A DNA stretch of 64,000 nt from Salinisphaeraceae bacterium (GCA_002683405.1 NYTH01000009.1:1-64000); one strand, 5' to 3'; shown: positions 27,262 to 37,061, counted from the first letter of the stretch. Notes: generated by a model not told the origin, from the sequence alone. Numbers and translations: made by a program.

Positions 27262-29105
27262 TTGCGGGTTCCTTTTTGAAGAGCGTTTTCGGCGGCCGGC
27301 GGCTGCTCGGCCAGCCAGAGTGGATTGATCAGTTCGCCACCGAGGGTGGGCTGGGGACGGTCGGCGCTGTCGTCGTAACCGATGGCAAAACGCACGCGGT
27401 TGATGCACACCCGTTCCAGGCGTGGCCGGAACAGATCGAACAGGGCAAAGCGGTCTTCAAGTGCCGGGTGCGTCTGCTGATAGCCGCGCAGCCGCTCGCC
27501 CAATACGCGGTAGAAGGTGTGCTCGTCGATAACGGCTTCCGCGGCCAGCGCGGCGCTGAGAAAACGCAGCACGGTGACGAAGTGCCCGGTGATCAGGTCG
27601 TGTACCAGATAGGCCGGCGGTAGCGCCGTCAGCGTTGCCTGCACCGCGGCGGGGAGCGTGCCGGCGGCTTCGAATCGGGGATGGCCGTCCGGCACCGCCA
27701 CCTGCCGCAGATCACCGTGGAAATCCTTTAGCAGCATGCCGCAGGGACGGTCGGACCGGAACAGCAGGGTCAGGTTCTGGGCGTGCGCCACCAGCGCCAG
27801 GCCATAACGGCACAGCAGGTGGTAGAGCGGCACAACGGTCACGTCGAACAGGCCGGCGAGCCAGTCCGTCGCGGGCTGACCGGACGAGTCGATCAGCGCG
27901 CCGGCGATGCTGCGGCCGGCGTCGTCCCGCTGCAGCAGTGCGGCGTAGGTCAGGTGCCGTTCGCCGGGCCCGAGCAGGGCGTGCGGACTCTGTCGCCACA
28001 CCGCGCCCAGCATCTCCTTGTACCGGTAGGGGCTGTCGGCGACCTGCGCGTGCGCGCTGTGCGGTACGTGAATCCCCGCTACTTCCTGGAGTACTCCCGT
28101 GCGCCGGTGGATGAAAAGCGGGTCCCGCGCGCAGTTGTCGGCCAGCCAGGCCGACAGCGCGGCGCCGATTTCGATATAGCGGCCGGTAATGCCGCGGTAG
28201 CAGGAGGTGTTCAGCACCGTGAGTGGCAGCTTCAGGTGATGGGCCGCCGGCCGTTGCCTGTTGTGGAAGCTGCGCAGCGAAATGAGCGGGCGGTAGGCAT
28301 CGCCGGCGGGACCGAGATCGATGATTCGACCGGCGCTCAGCTCTGCCTGGTAGTGCAGGCTCACGTGTTGCTCGAACTGCCAGGGGTGAACCGGCAGCGG
28401 CACATGTGTGGACCAGTCGCCGCCGGCGTGATGCAGCGCCGCACCCAGCGCCGCCTGTTCGGATTCATCCAGCGATTCGGCCAGCAGCGCAATGCCGGTC
28501 AATCCCGGCTTGAGGCCGCAGCGGGCCAGATCGCGATGCACGGCAAGCCAGTGCATCTGGACAGGGCGATCGGCTTCCGGCGCATACCGTGCCATATCCT
28601 GCCGGCCCCATTCCTTGCGCCCCTTGTTGGCCAGCGCCTTGGGGTGGCCGTCCAGATAACCCTGCAGGCTTTCGTCGTCCAGGGCCGCCAGCGCGGCGGC
28701 GCTGCGGCCGGCTCGCCGTCGCCGCAGCGTGAGGTCGGCCGCCAGCGTATGCGTGAGTTCGTGCAACAGATTGCCGAGCGTGACGCCGGTCATGCCGAGA
28801 TCGGGCGCAGCGTCGATGAAGAATTGCGCGGCATCGGTGGCCGCTGTCCTGCGGCCGTCATTCAGGCGCTCGACGGATTCGGGCGCCACGATCAGGAAGT
28901 CCCAGACGCTGCGCCAGGCCCGGAACCGGTATTCGACATCGCCGGACAGGGGCAGCCGGCCGTGGCCCGCCGTGTCCAGTTCCGCGGTCAGGGCCTGCTC
29001 GTAACAGCATTCGGCGATGGCCTTGGCCAGCAGCGCGCGGTTGACGTCCGCCCAGTCGGCCATCGCGGTCTGCGGACATTCGCGTTGTCGCGCGGCGGCG
29101 GTCAT
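27258..29105 (-). CDS. iucC: IucC: NIS siderophore synthetase (aerobactin synthase)
   Basis: An ATP-dependent IucA/IucC-family synthetase that joins a hydroxamate arm to a citrate intermediate. The 615-residue protein has the family's GHPKALANKGRKEWG, PVHPWQFEQH and YNTSCYRG-like (TVLNTSCYRGITGRY) motifs, with HLLCRYGLALVAHAQNLTL and LLKDFHGD near the C-terminus. These stretches match E. coli IucC more closely than IucA, including the NPLWLAEQ ending. Start and stop overlap its neighbours by 4 bp on each side. Confidence 0.9.
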   Translation of the reverse strand: MTAAARQRECPQTAMADWADVNRALLAKAIAECCYEQALTAELDTAGHGRLPLSGDVEYRFRAWRSVWDFLIVAPESVERLNDGRRTAATDAAQFFIDAAPDLGMTGVTLGNLLHELTHTLAADLTLRRRRAGRSAAALAALDDESLQGYLDGHPKALANKGRKEWGRQDMARYAPEADRPVQMHWLAVHRDLARCGLKPGLTGIALLAESLDESEQAALGAALHHAGGDWSTHVPLPVHPWQFEQHVSLHYQAELSAGRIIDLGPAGDAYRPLISLRSFHNRQRPAAHHLKLPLTVLNTSCYRGITGRYIEIGAALSAWLADNCARDPLFIHRRTGVLQEVAGIHVPHSAHAQVADSPYRYKEMLGAVWRQSPHALLGPGERHLTYAALLQRDDAGRSIAGALIDSSGQPATDWLAGLFDVTVVPLYHLLCRYGLALVAHAQNLTLLFRSDRPCGMLLKDFHGDLRQVAVPDGHPRFEAAGTLPAAVQATLTALPPAYLVHDLITGHFVTVLRFLSAALAAEAVIDEHTFYRVLGERLRGYQQTHPALEDRFALFDLFRPRLERVCINRVRFAIGYDDSADRPQPTLGGELINPLWLAEQPPAAENALQKGTRK

Positions 29106-30145
29106 GGAAACACGACGCGGTCGAAGAAATCGTCCCGGTCGCAGACGATCAATGCGGCGCGCTTGTGGGGGAAGTCGAACTCCTTGATCTTGGTCCAGCC
29201 GGGCGTGCGCTCGACGTATTTGAGCAGGGCCTGGTTGTCCGCCCGCGGCTCGCCGATCAGCCGACGTGTACGAGGATCGTCCAGAAACACGAAGTGCGAC
29301 AGGCTCAGCGTCCAGGCCCGGCCCAGGCGCCGCCCCAGGTAGTTCGCATCGCCGATGAGCATATGTACGCCGCGGTCGTAGGGGTCGGCTTCGTAATAGG
29401 CGCCGACCGGGTCTTCAGCCGCCCAGTAGAACTCGAAATAGCCCACCGGCTGCCCGTCGAAACAGCCGACCACTGGCTGCAGGTGCGCCATGCCGAGCAC
29501 GCGGTCCAGGTAGGCCGCAATCTCGTCGCGCGGTACCGCTTTCTCCCAGAAGCGCGCAACGCGGGGCTGGTTCATCCAGTCGGTCAGTCGCTCCACATCC
29601 TGCTCCGGGCTGGCCCGGCGAAAGGAAAAGACCTGGTCGATGTCCGCGCAGTAGCGCTCGTAGACCGTGCCGGTTGGCAGCGGGCGACGGCGCGGATGCC
29701 GAACGCCGCTGTCGGATGTGGTCCACACTTGCTCATGCCGGCCGAGATTGTCGCCGCGATACCACAGCGGCGGCTGCTGGTAAAACTCGGCCCGCTTGAC
29801 GACCGGCTCGCCAAAAACGGTCGGGCAAAGGGCGCGCAGCGCGTCGTCCACACGCAGATAGCGATAGCCTGTATCGCGCGCAAACAACGCCTGCAGCCAC
29901 TGGCGCAATGCGGTTTCCAGACCGGCGTCGCGGGTCGTCATCGCGGGCGCCGCGTGGCCTTCCCGCAGCCGCGCCAGCCAGCCGCCGCTGTGGGCTTCCA
30001 GCTGCCAGCAGACCTGCTGGTCGCCGTGCGCCACTCGGAGCCAGGCGTGACGATGATCGAATTCTTCGCTCAGCCGCCAGCCACCGTGGGTGACTGCAAA
30101 GCGGGTGTCCGGCGAGGCGGTTGCGGTTGCGTCAAATGCCGTCAT
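29102..30145 (-). CDS. iucB: IucB: N6-hydroxylysine acetyltransferase (GNAT family)
   Basis: This transfers an acetyl group to hydroxylysine to give the hydroxamate arm. About 347 residues: a variable N-terminal half and a C-terminal GNAT domain typical of siderophore acetyltransferases, including RFWEKAVPRDEIAAYLDRVL, FDGQPVGYFEFYWAAEDPVG and YDRGVHMLIGDANYLGRRLG. ATG 30145 gives an ATGA overlap with the iucA stop and is preferred to the in-frame ATG at 30160. The gene order A-B-C-D supports the assignment. Confidence 0.88.
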   Translation of the reverse strand: MTAFDATATASPDTRFAVTHGGWRLSEEFDHRHAWLRVAHGDQQVCWQLEAHSGGWLARLREGHAAPAMTTRDAGLETALRQWLQALFARDTGYRYLRVDDALRALCPTVFGEPVVKRAEFYQQPPLWYRGDNLGRHEQVWTTSDSGVRHPRRRPLPTGTVYERYCADIDQVFSFRRASPEQDVERLTDWMNQPRVARFWEKAVPRDEIAAYLDRVLGMAHLQPVVGCFDGQPVGYFEFYWAAEDPVGAYYEADPYDRGVHMLIGDANYLGRRLGRAWTLSLSHFVFLDDPRTRRLIGEPRADNQALLKYVERTPGWTKIKEFDFPHKRAALIVCDRDDFFDRVVFP

Positions 30146-31962
30146 GCGGGGGTCCTGCACGCTGCCTGATGCAGCGGATTGATCAGTGGGTGATAGATTT
30201 CGGTGGGGTCGGCCATGGTGGTTTCGTTGTGGCCCTGCCAGGCGCAGATGAAATTGCCCTTGGCCCAGAGCTGCTCACTGTCGAGCAGATAGTCCAGACA
30301 GCTTTTGTCCCGGCGGGGCCCCGCGCGCAGCGTCTCGAGCCGTGTGCGAAGCGCGTGCAGCAGGCCGGCCTCGTCGGTCAGGCCGGCCGTGCCCAATGCG
30401 CCGATCAGTCCCAGCGTGCTGTTGATCACCAGGTAGTAGCTGAACAGCCTGTTGGCCATGGCGCTGTCGAGCAGATTCTCGCCGCGCTCGCCCAGATCGG
30501 GGATGTGACGACCAAAGCGCTCGGCCGCGACCTGGCTGAAGCCCGTTCCCTGACAATCACGAAACCAGGCGCGTGCAGGGCGGTAGTCGTTAAAGCCCAG
30601 CACGAGATTCTGCTGATGCGCACCAAACAGCAGGCCATAATCCGCCTGGGCGATCATGAGCGGTTCGATCACGTAATCCAGGAATCCGTTGAACCACGAC
30701 AGCGTCGCTGCGGGCAGATCAAGACCCTCGCGGCGCGCCAGTGCCCGCACCATCCGCGCCGCCGAACAGGACAGCCGGGCGTCATCCTGCGTCAGGGTGG
30801 CGAGCACGGCGCAGTTATCCTGCCCGCCGTTGCGAAAGGGGTTTTCCCGCAGCATCGCCAGGCTCTGCGCGAGGGGGGCGCCCCGCGCATCGCAAAGCGT
30901 CGCGAAGCCCGGCTCGGCCAGCACGTCGAAGGCCGGATAGCGGCGGCGGAATTCCGCCCAGTCCGGCATCAGCTTGATCTGTGCCGTCTGCAGCCCGCGC
31001 GCCATTTCCTTGGGTTCAAGCACTCGAAGCGAGTTGGTCAGTCGGACATTCATCGAGAATTTCAGCATCCAGAGTGCGCGCGGCGAGTGCACGGCGCGCA
31101 GCGACGACGTGGCGCGCCAGTCATCCGGGCCGGGGCCCAGACGCTGCAGGCGCCCCTCGTTCACGAGGTCGCGAACGGCGTCGTGCTGCTCAAGCTGCTG
31201 GAGCTGCCAGGGGTGCGCGGGGAGGGGTAGCCAGCCGGGCGGCAGCCGGTCGAGTCCCGGGCGCTCCTGCTCGTGGAATAGCTCGAGGGCCCGTTTCAGG
31301 TCGAACTGCTCCGCGGCCTGCAGCGTGACCGCGCCCGGTTCGACCGCGAGCCATTCCAGCGCGAAGTGTCCGCCGAATTCTGGGGCGTATCTGCGGGCGT
31401 CCGCGTCGCTCATGGGCGCGCGGCTGCGGGGCGCGGGATGTACGGCGTGGCCGCAGATCAGCGCCTGCTCGGCCGCGGCGAAATCCGGCGTCAGGCCGGC
31501 GTCCGGGAGCGTACCGGCATGCCAGTCGATGGTGTCCGCCATGTTGCGCTGGCTCTGCGTCACCCTGGCCAGAAACGCCCGGCGGTGGGCCTCGGGCCGC
31601 GCCGGCAACAGGCCGGGGTCGTTGACGACGAACCCCACGAGCGATGCGAAATCGATGGGGGTCAGCACCTCGCCCGCCAGGTGCAGGGCCGGCAGCGCGA
31701 ACTGGTGACGGCCAGAGGCGCTCCGATAGCGCAGCGGCAGGATCAGTCGCTCGTCGGCCCGGGCCAGCGGCATGACGACGGCCGTCTTCAGCAGGTCGGC
31801 TTGGCGGCAGGGCAGGGCCAGCGGAGCCCAGAACCATGCCGTGGATTCGCGCAAAAGGGCATTCAGGAAGCACTGGGCACTGAGCCTTTCGGCAATCTGG
31901 TCGGCGTTCGCCTTGGGCCTGACAGGCTGATCAGCGACGACAAAGGTAGCGGCTTCGGACAT
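30142..31962 (-). CDS. iucA: IucA: NIS siderophore synthetase
   Basis: An IucA/IucC-family enzyme of 606 residues, expected to couple the first acetyl-hydroxylysine to citrate. Family motifs include GHAVHPAPRSRAPMSD (substrate/ATP region), PAHPWQLQQLEQHD, LKFSMNVRLTNSLRVL and LVLGFNDYRPARAWFRDCQG. It is the first gene of the operon, directly after a promoter overlapping a Fur-like box. No diaminobutyrate aminotransferase or decarboxylase gene is present, which argues against schizokinen or rhizobactin and for an aerobactin-like product. Confidence 0.88.
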   Translation of the reverse strand: MSEAATFVVADQPVRPKANADQIAERLSAQCFLNALLRESTAWFWAPLALPCRQADLLKTAVVMPLARADERLILPLRYRSASGRHQFALPALHLAGEVLTPIDFASLVGFVVNDPGLLPARPEAHRRAFLARVTQSQRNMADTIDWHAGTLPDAGLTPDFAAAEQALICGHAVHPAPRSRAPMSDADARRYAPEFGGHFALEWLAVEPGAVTLQAAEQFDLKRALELFHEQERPGLDRLPPGWLPLPAHPWQLQQLEQHDAVRDLVNEGRLQRLGPGPDDWRATSSLRAVHSPRALWMLKFSMNVRLTNSLRVLEPKEMARGLQTAQIKLMPDWAEFRRRYPAFDVLAEPGFATLCDARGAPLAQSLAMLRENPFRNGGQDNCAVLATLTQDDARLSCSAARMVRALARREGLDLPAATLSWFNGFLDYVIEPLMIAQADYGLLFGAHQQNLVLGFNDYRPARAWFRDCQGTGFSQVAAERFGRHIPDLGERGENLLDSAMANRLFSYYLVINSTLGLIGALGTAGLTDEAGLLHALRTRLETLRAGPRRDKSCLDYLLDSEQLWAKGNFICAWQGHNETTMADPTEIYHPLINPLHQAACRTPA

Positions 31963-31992
31963 CGGGCGGCTCTGGCTATGCGGTACGGATAA

Positions 31993-32022
31993 ATAATGAG
32001 ACTAATTCGCATTCACAGTCAA
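31993..32022 (-). promoter_or_regulatory. iucA promoter with overlapping Fur-like box (divergent region)
   Basis: On the minus strand TTGACT (32022-32017) and CATTAT (31998-31993) are 18 bp apart. The 19 bases between them (31998-32016) match the Fur consensus at 12 of 19 positions and share the TGCGAAT core with the hemP site. Because the region is only 97 bp between iucA and the MFS gene, one Fur site could control both directions. Confidence 0.6.
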
Positions 32023-32059
32023 ACATGATTACACTGCCCGCCGTTGACGGGGAAAACGC

Positions 32060-33304
32060 ATGCCGTATCGGGACCAAGCCAACCAACCTGCCGTGATTGC
32101 CGCCTGCGTAGCGGCCGGCCAGGGCATGCTGGTCGCGCTGGCGCCCCTGATCCTTGCCCGGCTGCCCGTGTCCATCGGCGGGCTCGGGGTGGCGATAGCC
32201 GCCGGAACGATTGCGCTGATGATCGCGGCGCCCCTGTGGGCGCGGCTGGCCGGCCGGGTCGGTTTGTGTCGGACGCTGCCGTCGGCGCTGACCGCCTATC
32301 TGCTCGTGCAGTGCGCTTTCGTTGCGTTCGTGCTGCTGGCCATCGCCGCGCCGCCGGGGCCGGCGGTGGTGCTCACGGGGCTGTGTCTGCTGCGAGTCCT
32401 GCACGGGGCGGCGGCGGCGGGGATTCATCCCGGCTGCCAGCTCTGGGCGACGGCCAACACGCGATCGGAAGACACGCTGCCGGCGCTGGCCCGCGTGAGC
32501 GCCGGTGCGAATCTGGGCCGCGGGCTCGGCCCGGCCGCCGTCCTGCTGCTTCTACCATTGGGTGAAGCCGCGGCGCTGCTCGGCCTCGCGCTGGTGCCTG
32601 CCGCGGCGCTGGCGATGTTGTTTCGATATCCGCCGCCCGGTGACGTTGCCGCCTCGACCGCCGTCGCCCGGCCGGCCACCATCGGCCGGCGTCTGCTCAT
32701 CTGCCTGGGACTGGCGGCCGCCAGCGCCGTGGTCGTGGGCCAGACGCAATATCTGCTGGGCCCGTTGCTGGCCTGGCGTGATGTGCTGGGGAGCATTGAT
32801 CTGGCAAGCCACACGGGGCCGGTGGCGGCGCTGCTGGCGCTGGCCACTGCGGTGGCCGTAATCATCCAGCTCAGCCTGGGCAGGCGCGCAAGGCGTCCGG
32901 GACGAACGCTGGCGCTCGGCGTTGGACTGCTGTGGCTGGCAAGCCTGTCGCTGCAGTGGGCAAGCAGTCTGCCGGCGCTGACCGTGAGCCTCTGTGGTCT
33001 TGCCGCGGGTATGGCGCTGATTGCCCCGGCCTGCCTGGCGCTGGCGTTGACCGGGCAGTCCGGCGCGGACCGCGCCGCCGTAACCGGCTGGTTTGCCGTG
33101 GCCTATACCGGGGGCTACAGCGTGGCCTTCGCCACGGCAGGCATCGGGTTTGCCGTGTGGGCCTGGTTGCCTCTGCCGGGGGTGTTGCTGGCGGCGGCGG
33201 CGGCCGGCCTGTGCGCCTGCCTGCTGGCGATTGTCTTTTCCTGTGACCGGCGCGCCGCGCGGGCCGGGCACACTCTTTTCTCGACGGGGACTTCCAAACC
33301 ATGA
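32060..33304 (+). CDS. MFS transporter, likely siderophore exporter
   Basis: A 414-residue protein with about 12 hydrophobic helices of the major facilitator type (for example LVALAPLILARLPVSIGGLGVAIAAG and ARLAGRVGLCRTLPSALTAYLLVQ). It is divergent from iucA and overlaps the receptor gene by ATGA, so it shares the iron-regulated region. Exporters of this kind (such as those next to aerobactin genes) move the newly made siderophore out. That substrate is inferred from position. GGGGA lies about 5 bases before the ATG. Confidence 0.8.
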   Translation: MPYRDQANQPAVIAACVAAGQGMLVALAPLILARLPVSIGGLGVAIAAGTIALMIAAPLWARLAGRVGLCRTLPSALTAYLLVQCAFVAFVLLAIAAPPGPAVVLTGLCLLRVLHGAAAAGIHPGCQLWATANTRSEDTLPALARVSAGANLGRGLGPAAVLLLLPLGEAAALLGLALVPAAALAMLFRYPPPGDVAASTAVARPATIGRRLLICLGLAAASAVVVGQTQYLLGPLLAWRDVLGSIDLASHTGPVAALLALATAVAVIIQLSLGRRARRPGRTLALGVGLLWLASLSLQWASSLPALTVSLCGLAAGMALIAPACLALALTGQSGADRAAVTGWFAVAYTGGYSVAFATAGIGFAVWAWLPLPGVLLAAAAAGLCACLLAIVFSCDRRAARAGHTLFSTGTSKP

Positions 33305-35535
33305 ACTTGAAGACCAAACCGCCCGCCGTGGGCATCTGCTGTGCGTCCGCGCTGGCCTGCCTTCTGGCGACCTCTTCCGCGCTGGCGCAATCCGGGCCGG
33401 ACGCCAGCGAACGGGCCGACTACGCCGGTCAGCCGCCCACGCAGCTGGAAGCAGTCACCATCGCCGGCGACAAGCTGGGCCGGGAGGTGTCGGAGTCGGC
33501 GACCAGCGTCGGGGTTGCCACCGAAGAGGATCTGGAAGGCGCGCCGGCCGACAAGATGCAGGAAGTGGTGTCCAAGTACGGCAACGTGGTGCGCTTCGGC
33601 AGCGATCGGGAAATCGCGATCCGCGGTATTCCGCAAAACGGCATCGCCGGCGAGGGCGAGACCATTTCGGTGTATCTGGACGGCGTGGCCCTGCCGCAGC
33701 GGGCGGCGTCGTTTACCGGGCCGCTGAGCACCTTCGACATGCGCCAGGTCGAGGTGCTGCGCGGGCCCCAATCCACCGCGCAGGGCCGCAATAGCCTCGC
33801 CGGATCGGTCTATCTGCGCAGCAACGACCCCACACCCGAATGGGATGCCCGGGCCCGCGTGGCCGGCTGGTCGAACAGCAGCCATCAGTACGCGGTGGCA
33901 GGAGGCGGGCCGCTGATCGGTGATCAGCTCATGTTCCGCGTGTCGCTGGAAGATAATTACGACGAAGGCGAAGTCGAGAACGTGACCCTGGATTACGACG
34001 ACGCCGCCCGCCAGGACTTCCGCACCGGCCGCTTCAAGCTGACGCTCGCGCCCGACGCCTGGCCGGACTATCGTGCCACGCTGTCGGTCACGCGGGCGGA
34101 CACCGAATTCGGCGATACGCTGAACGATATCCAGTTCGGCGAGCGCACGGAGTCGGCCAACGTGCGCTACGACGAGGACTATGACAGCGACGTCTACAGC
34201 CTCGAGCAGCGCCTGCTGGTGGGCGAGCACTATGACATCACGGCCATTACCGGTCTGATCGAGGGCGACGGCTTCCGCACCGCGGATTTCGACCGCACCG
34301 AACAGCCCGGCGGCTTCTCCACTTTCGACATCGTGGAGGACCGCGTCTCGCAGGAGCTGCGGCTCGGCTTTGACTATCCGGGCCTGCGCGGCGTGTTCGG
34401 CGTGTACTACGAGGACAGCGACAACGCCCTGTTCAACAATGGTCAGGATGTGGCCGTGGCGGGTGGTGCCGCCACGCTGTCCGGTTTCGTGGACTCCGAA
34501 GACGAAGTCGATACCGCGGCCGCGTTCACCGAAGTCGACTGGGACTTCCTGCCCGACTGGCGGCTGACCGCCGGGCTTCGATACAACGTCGAAGAGGCTG
34601 ACCGCCGCGCGCAGAGCGATTTCGTGCTTACCCTGCAGACCTTGCAGGGGCTGCCGCCGCAGGTGGTGGGTCTGCTGCCCCCCGGCACCATGGCGCCGGT
34701 GGTGCTGCCCGATCCCATTTCCGACCAGCTGGCGGCCGGCGGGCTGGTGCCGCCCGACTACAACGTGGAGGACGACGAGAAGTCCGACGTGCTGCTGCCC
34801 AAACTCGGCGTAACCTGGTTTTTCGCCGACGATCACAATCTGTCGCTGACCTATCAGGAGGGCTTTCGCTCCGGCGGCATCAGCGTCAGCTTCTTCGGCG
34901 GCGAAGTCAGCGTGTTCGACCCCGAATACACCGACACGCTCGAACTGGCGCTGCGCACCCGCTGGCTGGAGAACAGCCTGCAGGCCAACTTCAACATCTT
35001 CTACACCGACTGGCAGGACCAGCAGGTGCTCATCGGTGATCCGACCGGCTTCTTCACCACCACCGACAACGCCGGCGAATCGCATCTGTACGGCGGCGAG
35101 GCCGAGCTGCTCTGGCGGTTCAGCCGGCACTTCGAGACCTTCGCCTCGCTGGGACTGTTGAAAACCGAGTTCGACGACTTCGTGAACGACGGTCAGGATT
35201 TCGCCGGAAACGAGTTCCCCTACGCACCGGATTACACCGCCACCGTCGGCCTGGCCCTGCTGCCCTGGAACGGCTGGGAGGGTCAGATCAACCTGCAGCG
35301 GGTGGACGAGTACTACACCGACCCGTCCAATACCGATGATCGCCTGGTGGCCGCGCGCACGCTGGTCAATGCCCAGCTGGGCTACTGGCTGAGCGAGACG
35401 CTGAAGGTCTTCGCCTTCGGTCGCAACCTGACCGACGACGACAATATCCAGGGCCGCTTCACGGACGGCAACCGCATGGCGCGGCGCTATGGCGAGGCGC
35501 GGATCGTGGGGGCCGGACTGGAGTGGCGGCCTTGA
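33301..35535 (+). CDS. TonB-dependent ferric-siderophore receptor
   Basis: A 744-residue outer-membrane receptor. A signal peptide (ending SSALAQ) is followed by a TonB-box-like stretch (LEAVTIAGDK), the plug domain (EIAIRGIPQNGIAGEGETIS, VEVLRGPQSTAQGRNSLAGS) and a 22-strand barrel ending in aromatic/arginine residues (GAGLEWRP). The barrel signature YQEGFRSGGI resembles FyuA-type receptors more than IutA, so the ligand may be the locally made siderophore but this is not certain. It is coupled to the exporter gene. Confidence 0.88.
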   Translation: MNLKTKPPAVGICCASALACLLATSSALAQSGPDASERADYAGQPPTQLEAVTIAGDKLGREVSESATSVGVATEEDLEGAPADKMQEVVSKYGNVVRFGSDREIAIRGIPQNGIAGEGETISVYLDGVALPQRAASFTGPLSTFDMRQVEVLRGPQSTAQGRNSLAGSVYLRSNDPTPEWDARARVAGWSNSSHQYAVAGGGPLIGDQLMFRVSLEDNYDEGEVENVTLDYDDAARQDFRTGRFKLTLAPDAWPDYRATLSVTRADTEFGDTLNDIQFGERTESANVRYDEDYDSDVYSLEQRLLVGEHYDITAITGLIEGDGFRTADFDRTEQPGGFSTFDIVEDRVSQELRLGFDYPGLRGVFGVYYEDSDNALFNNGQDVAVAGGAATLSGFVDSEDEVDTAAAFTEVDWDFLPDWRLTAGLRYNVEEADRRAQSDFVLTLQTLQGLPPQVVGLLPPGTMAPVVLPDPISDQLAAGGLVPPDYNVEDDEKSDVLLPKLGVTWFFADDHNLSLTYQEGFRSGGISVSFFGGEVSVFDPEYTDTLELALRTRWLENSLQANFNIFYTDWQDQQVLIGDPTGFFTTTDNAGESHLYGGEAELLWRFSRHFETFASLGLLKTEFDDFVNDGQDFAGNEFPYAPDYTATVGLALLPWNGWEGQINLQRVDEYYTDPSNTDDRLVAARTLVNAQLGYWLSETLKVFAFGRNLTDDDNIQGRFTDGNRMARRYGEARIVGAGLEWRP

Positions 35536-35543
35536 GCCGGACG

Positions 35544-35579
35544 GCCTGACGCGCCAATCGAGCGTCCGCCGCGTCAGGC
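35544..35579. terminator. Candidate bidirectional terminator hairpin
   Basis: A perfect 10-bp inverted repeat GCCTGACGCG/CGCGTCAGGC with a 16-base loop lies between the convergent receptor and MHS genes and overlaps the MHS stop codon. There is no T-tract, so it may be a Rho-assisted or structural stop rather than a classical terminator. Confidence 0.45.
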
Positions 35580-36899
35580 GGCGGGCGCTTCAGCCGGCTG
35601 GATGCGCCAGGTGTAGAGCTGCAGGGCCACGAGCGTGGCGATGGCGCCGGAGAGCAGGTACATGGCTACCGCGCCCTCGCCATAGTGGGTGCCGAGAAAG
35701 AGCGCGACGAATGGCGCGAATCCGGCCCCCAGCAGCCAGCCGATTTCGTGGGTGACCAGCGCGCCGCTGTAGCGGTGCTCCGGATCGAAGGCGTTGTTCA
35801 GCGCGCCCGCCGACTGCGCCAGCGAGAATCCGAGCAGGGCAAAGCCCGCCAGAATGAAGGCCCAGGCGCCGAACGTGGTTTCGCCCAGAATAGGCGCCGG
35901 CAGGGTGAACAGGGCAATGAGCACGGCGCCGATAAACAGCATCCTGTCACGGCCCAGCCGGTCGGCAATCCAGCCGGAAACGATCATGGAGCCCAGACAC
36001 AGCACGCTGCCGGCGGTCTGAAGCGCCAGCAGCGCGGTCAGCGAGAACTGGTCCGGCTTGAGCAGCACCCAGGCGAGCGGATAGATGGTCACCAGATTGA
36101 TCAGCGCGAAGCTGGCCAGCGGCGCCAGCGCGCCCAGCGCAATGGTCTGCCACTGCGTCCGGAACAGATCACCCAGCGGCGAAGGCACCAGTTCGCCTTC
36201 GCGGAAGAGGGCCTCGTATTCCGGGGTCACCGACATGCGCAGTCGCGCAAACAGGGTGACCACGTTGATGGCAAAGGCCGTAAAGAAGGCAAAGCGCCAG
36301 CCCCACTGCAGGAATTCGCCTTCGGGCACCGCGTGGTAGAGGTATGCAAACAGGCTGACGGCCACCAGAAAACCCAGCGGTGCGCCGATCTGCGCCATCA
36401 TGGCGTACCAGCCGCGTTTCTCGCGCGGTGAAGTCACCGCAAGCAGGGACGGCAGCCCGTCCCAGGCGCCGCCCACCGCAATGCCCTGGAGCAGCCGCAG
36501 GACCGACAGCACGGCAATGACCACGCCGCCGATCTTTTCGTAGCCGGGTAGAAAGGCGATGCAGACGGTGGCCGTGCCCAGCAGCAGCAGCGCGCTGGTC
36601 AGCTTGGTGGCCCGCCCGTAGCGGTCGTGGACAAAGCGGAAGGCCAGCGCGCCGAGCGGACGCCCTATGAAGCCCAGCGAAAAGATCAGGAAGGAGTAGA
36701 ACAGGCCGGTCTGCACATCCGTGAACGGAAAGAACAGGCCGGGGAACACCAGCGCCGAGGCGATGCCGTACACGAAGAAGTCGAAGAATTCGCCGATGCG
36801 GCCAATGATGACGCCCACGGCGATTTCGCCGGGTCGCACATGGTGTCTGGAGGCTTGCGGCGCCGGATTCTCCACGGACAGATTGCTGCTTGCGGACAT
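35574..36899 (-). CDS. MHS-family (metabolite:H+ symporter) MFS transporter
   Basis: About 441 residues and 12 helices. The MHS clade is indicated by GRIGEFFDFFVYGIASALVFPGLFFP at the first helix, RPLGALAFRFVHDRYGRATKLT in the loop 2-3 signature, LLQGIAVGGAWDGLP and GRDRMLFIGAVL after the second half signature. Members import organic acids such as citrate, shikimate, alpha-ketoglutarate or osmolytes; no substrate can be assigned here. The gene has its own AT-rich promoter region with a short palindrome. Confidence 0.85.
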   Translation of the reverse strand: MSASSNLSVENPAPQASRHHVRPGEIAVGVIIGRIGEFFDFFVYGIASALVFPGLFFPFTDVQTGLFYSFLIFSLGFIGRPLGALAFRFVHDRYGRATKLTSALLLLGTATVCIAFLPGYEKIGGVVIAVLSVLRLLQGIAVGGAWDGLPSLLAVTSPREKRGWYAMMAQIGAPLGFLVAVSLFAYLYHAVPEGEFLQWGWRFAFFTAFAINVVTLFARLRMSVTPEYEALFREGELVPSPLGDLFRTQWQTIALGALAPLASFALINLVTIYPLAWVLLKPDQFSLTALLALQTAGSVLCLGSMIVSGWIADRLGRDRMLFIGAVLIALFTLPAPILGETTFGAWAFILAGFALLGFSLAQSAGALNNAFDPEHRYSGALVTHEIGWLLGAGFAPFVALFLGTHYGEGAVAMYLLSGAIATLVALQLYTWRIQPAEAPAA

Positions 36900-36938
36900 G
36901 ATGGCTCGCTGTTCGGCTGTAGTAATATAGCTTTGGTT

Positions 36939-36950
36939 GTATAAATATAC
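36939..36950. promoter_or_regulatory. GTATA-AA-TATAC palindrome upstream of the MHS transporter
   Basis: A 5-bp inverted repeat around an AA centre lies about 40 bp upstream of the MHS start, in an AT-rich stretch that otherwise lacks features (36900-37000). It could be a dimeric regulator site or simply part of the promoter. No specific regulator is inferred. Confidence 0.25.
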
Positions 36951-37061
36951 TCAAAAAGGATATAAAGCAATGCGTCGACGGGAAAGCGGCCGGGCAATTC
37001 CCGTCTCGGGATTATCCGGGTAGTAATCTGCCCGTTTTCGGATCAGCATAGACCTTTCGCG

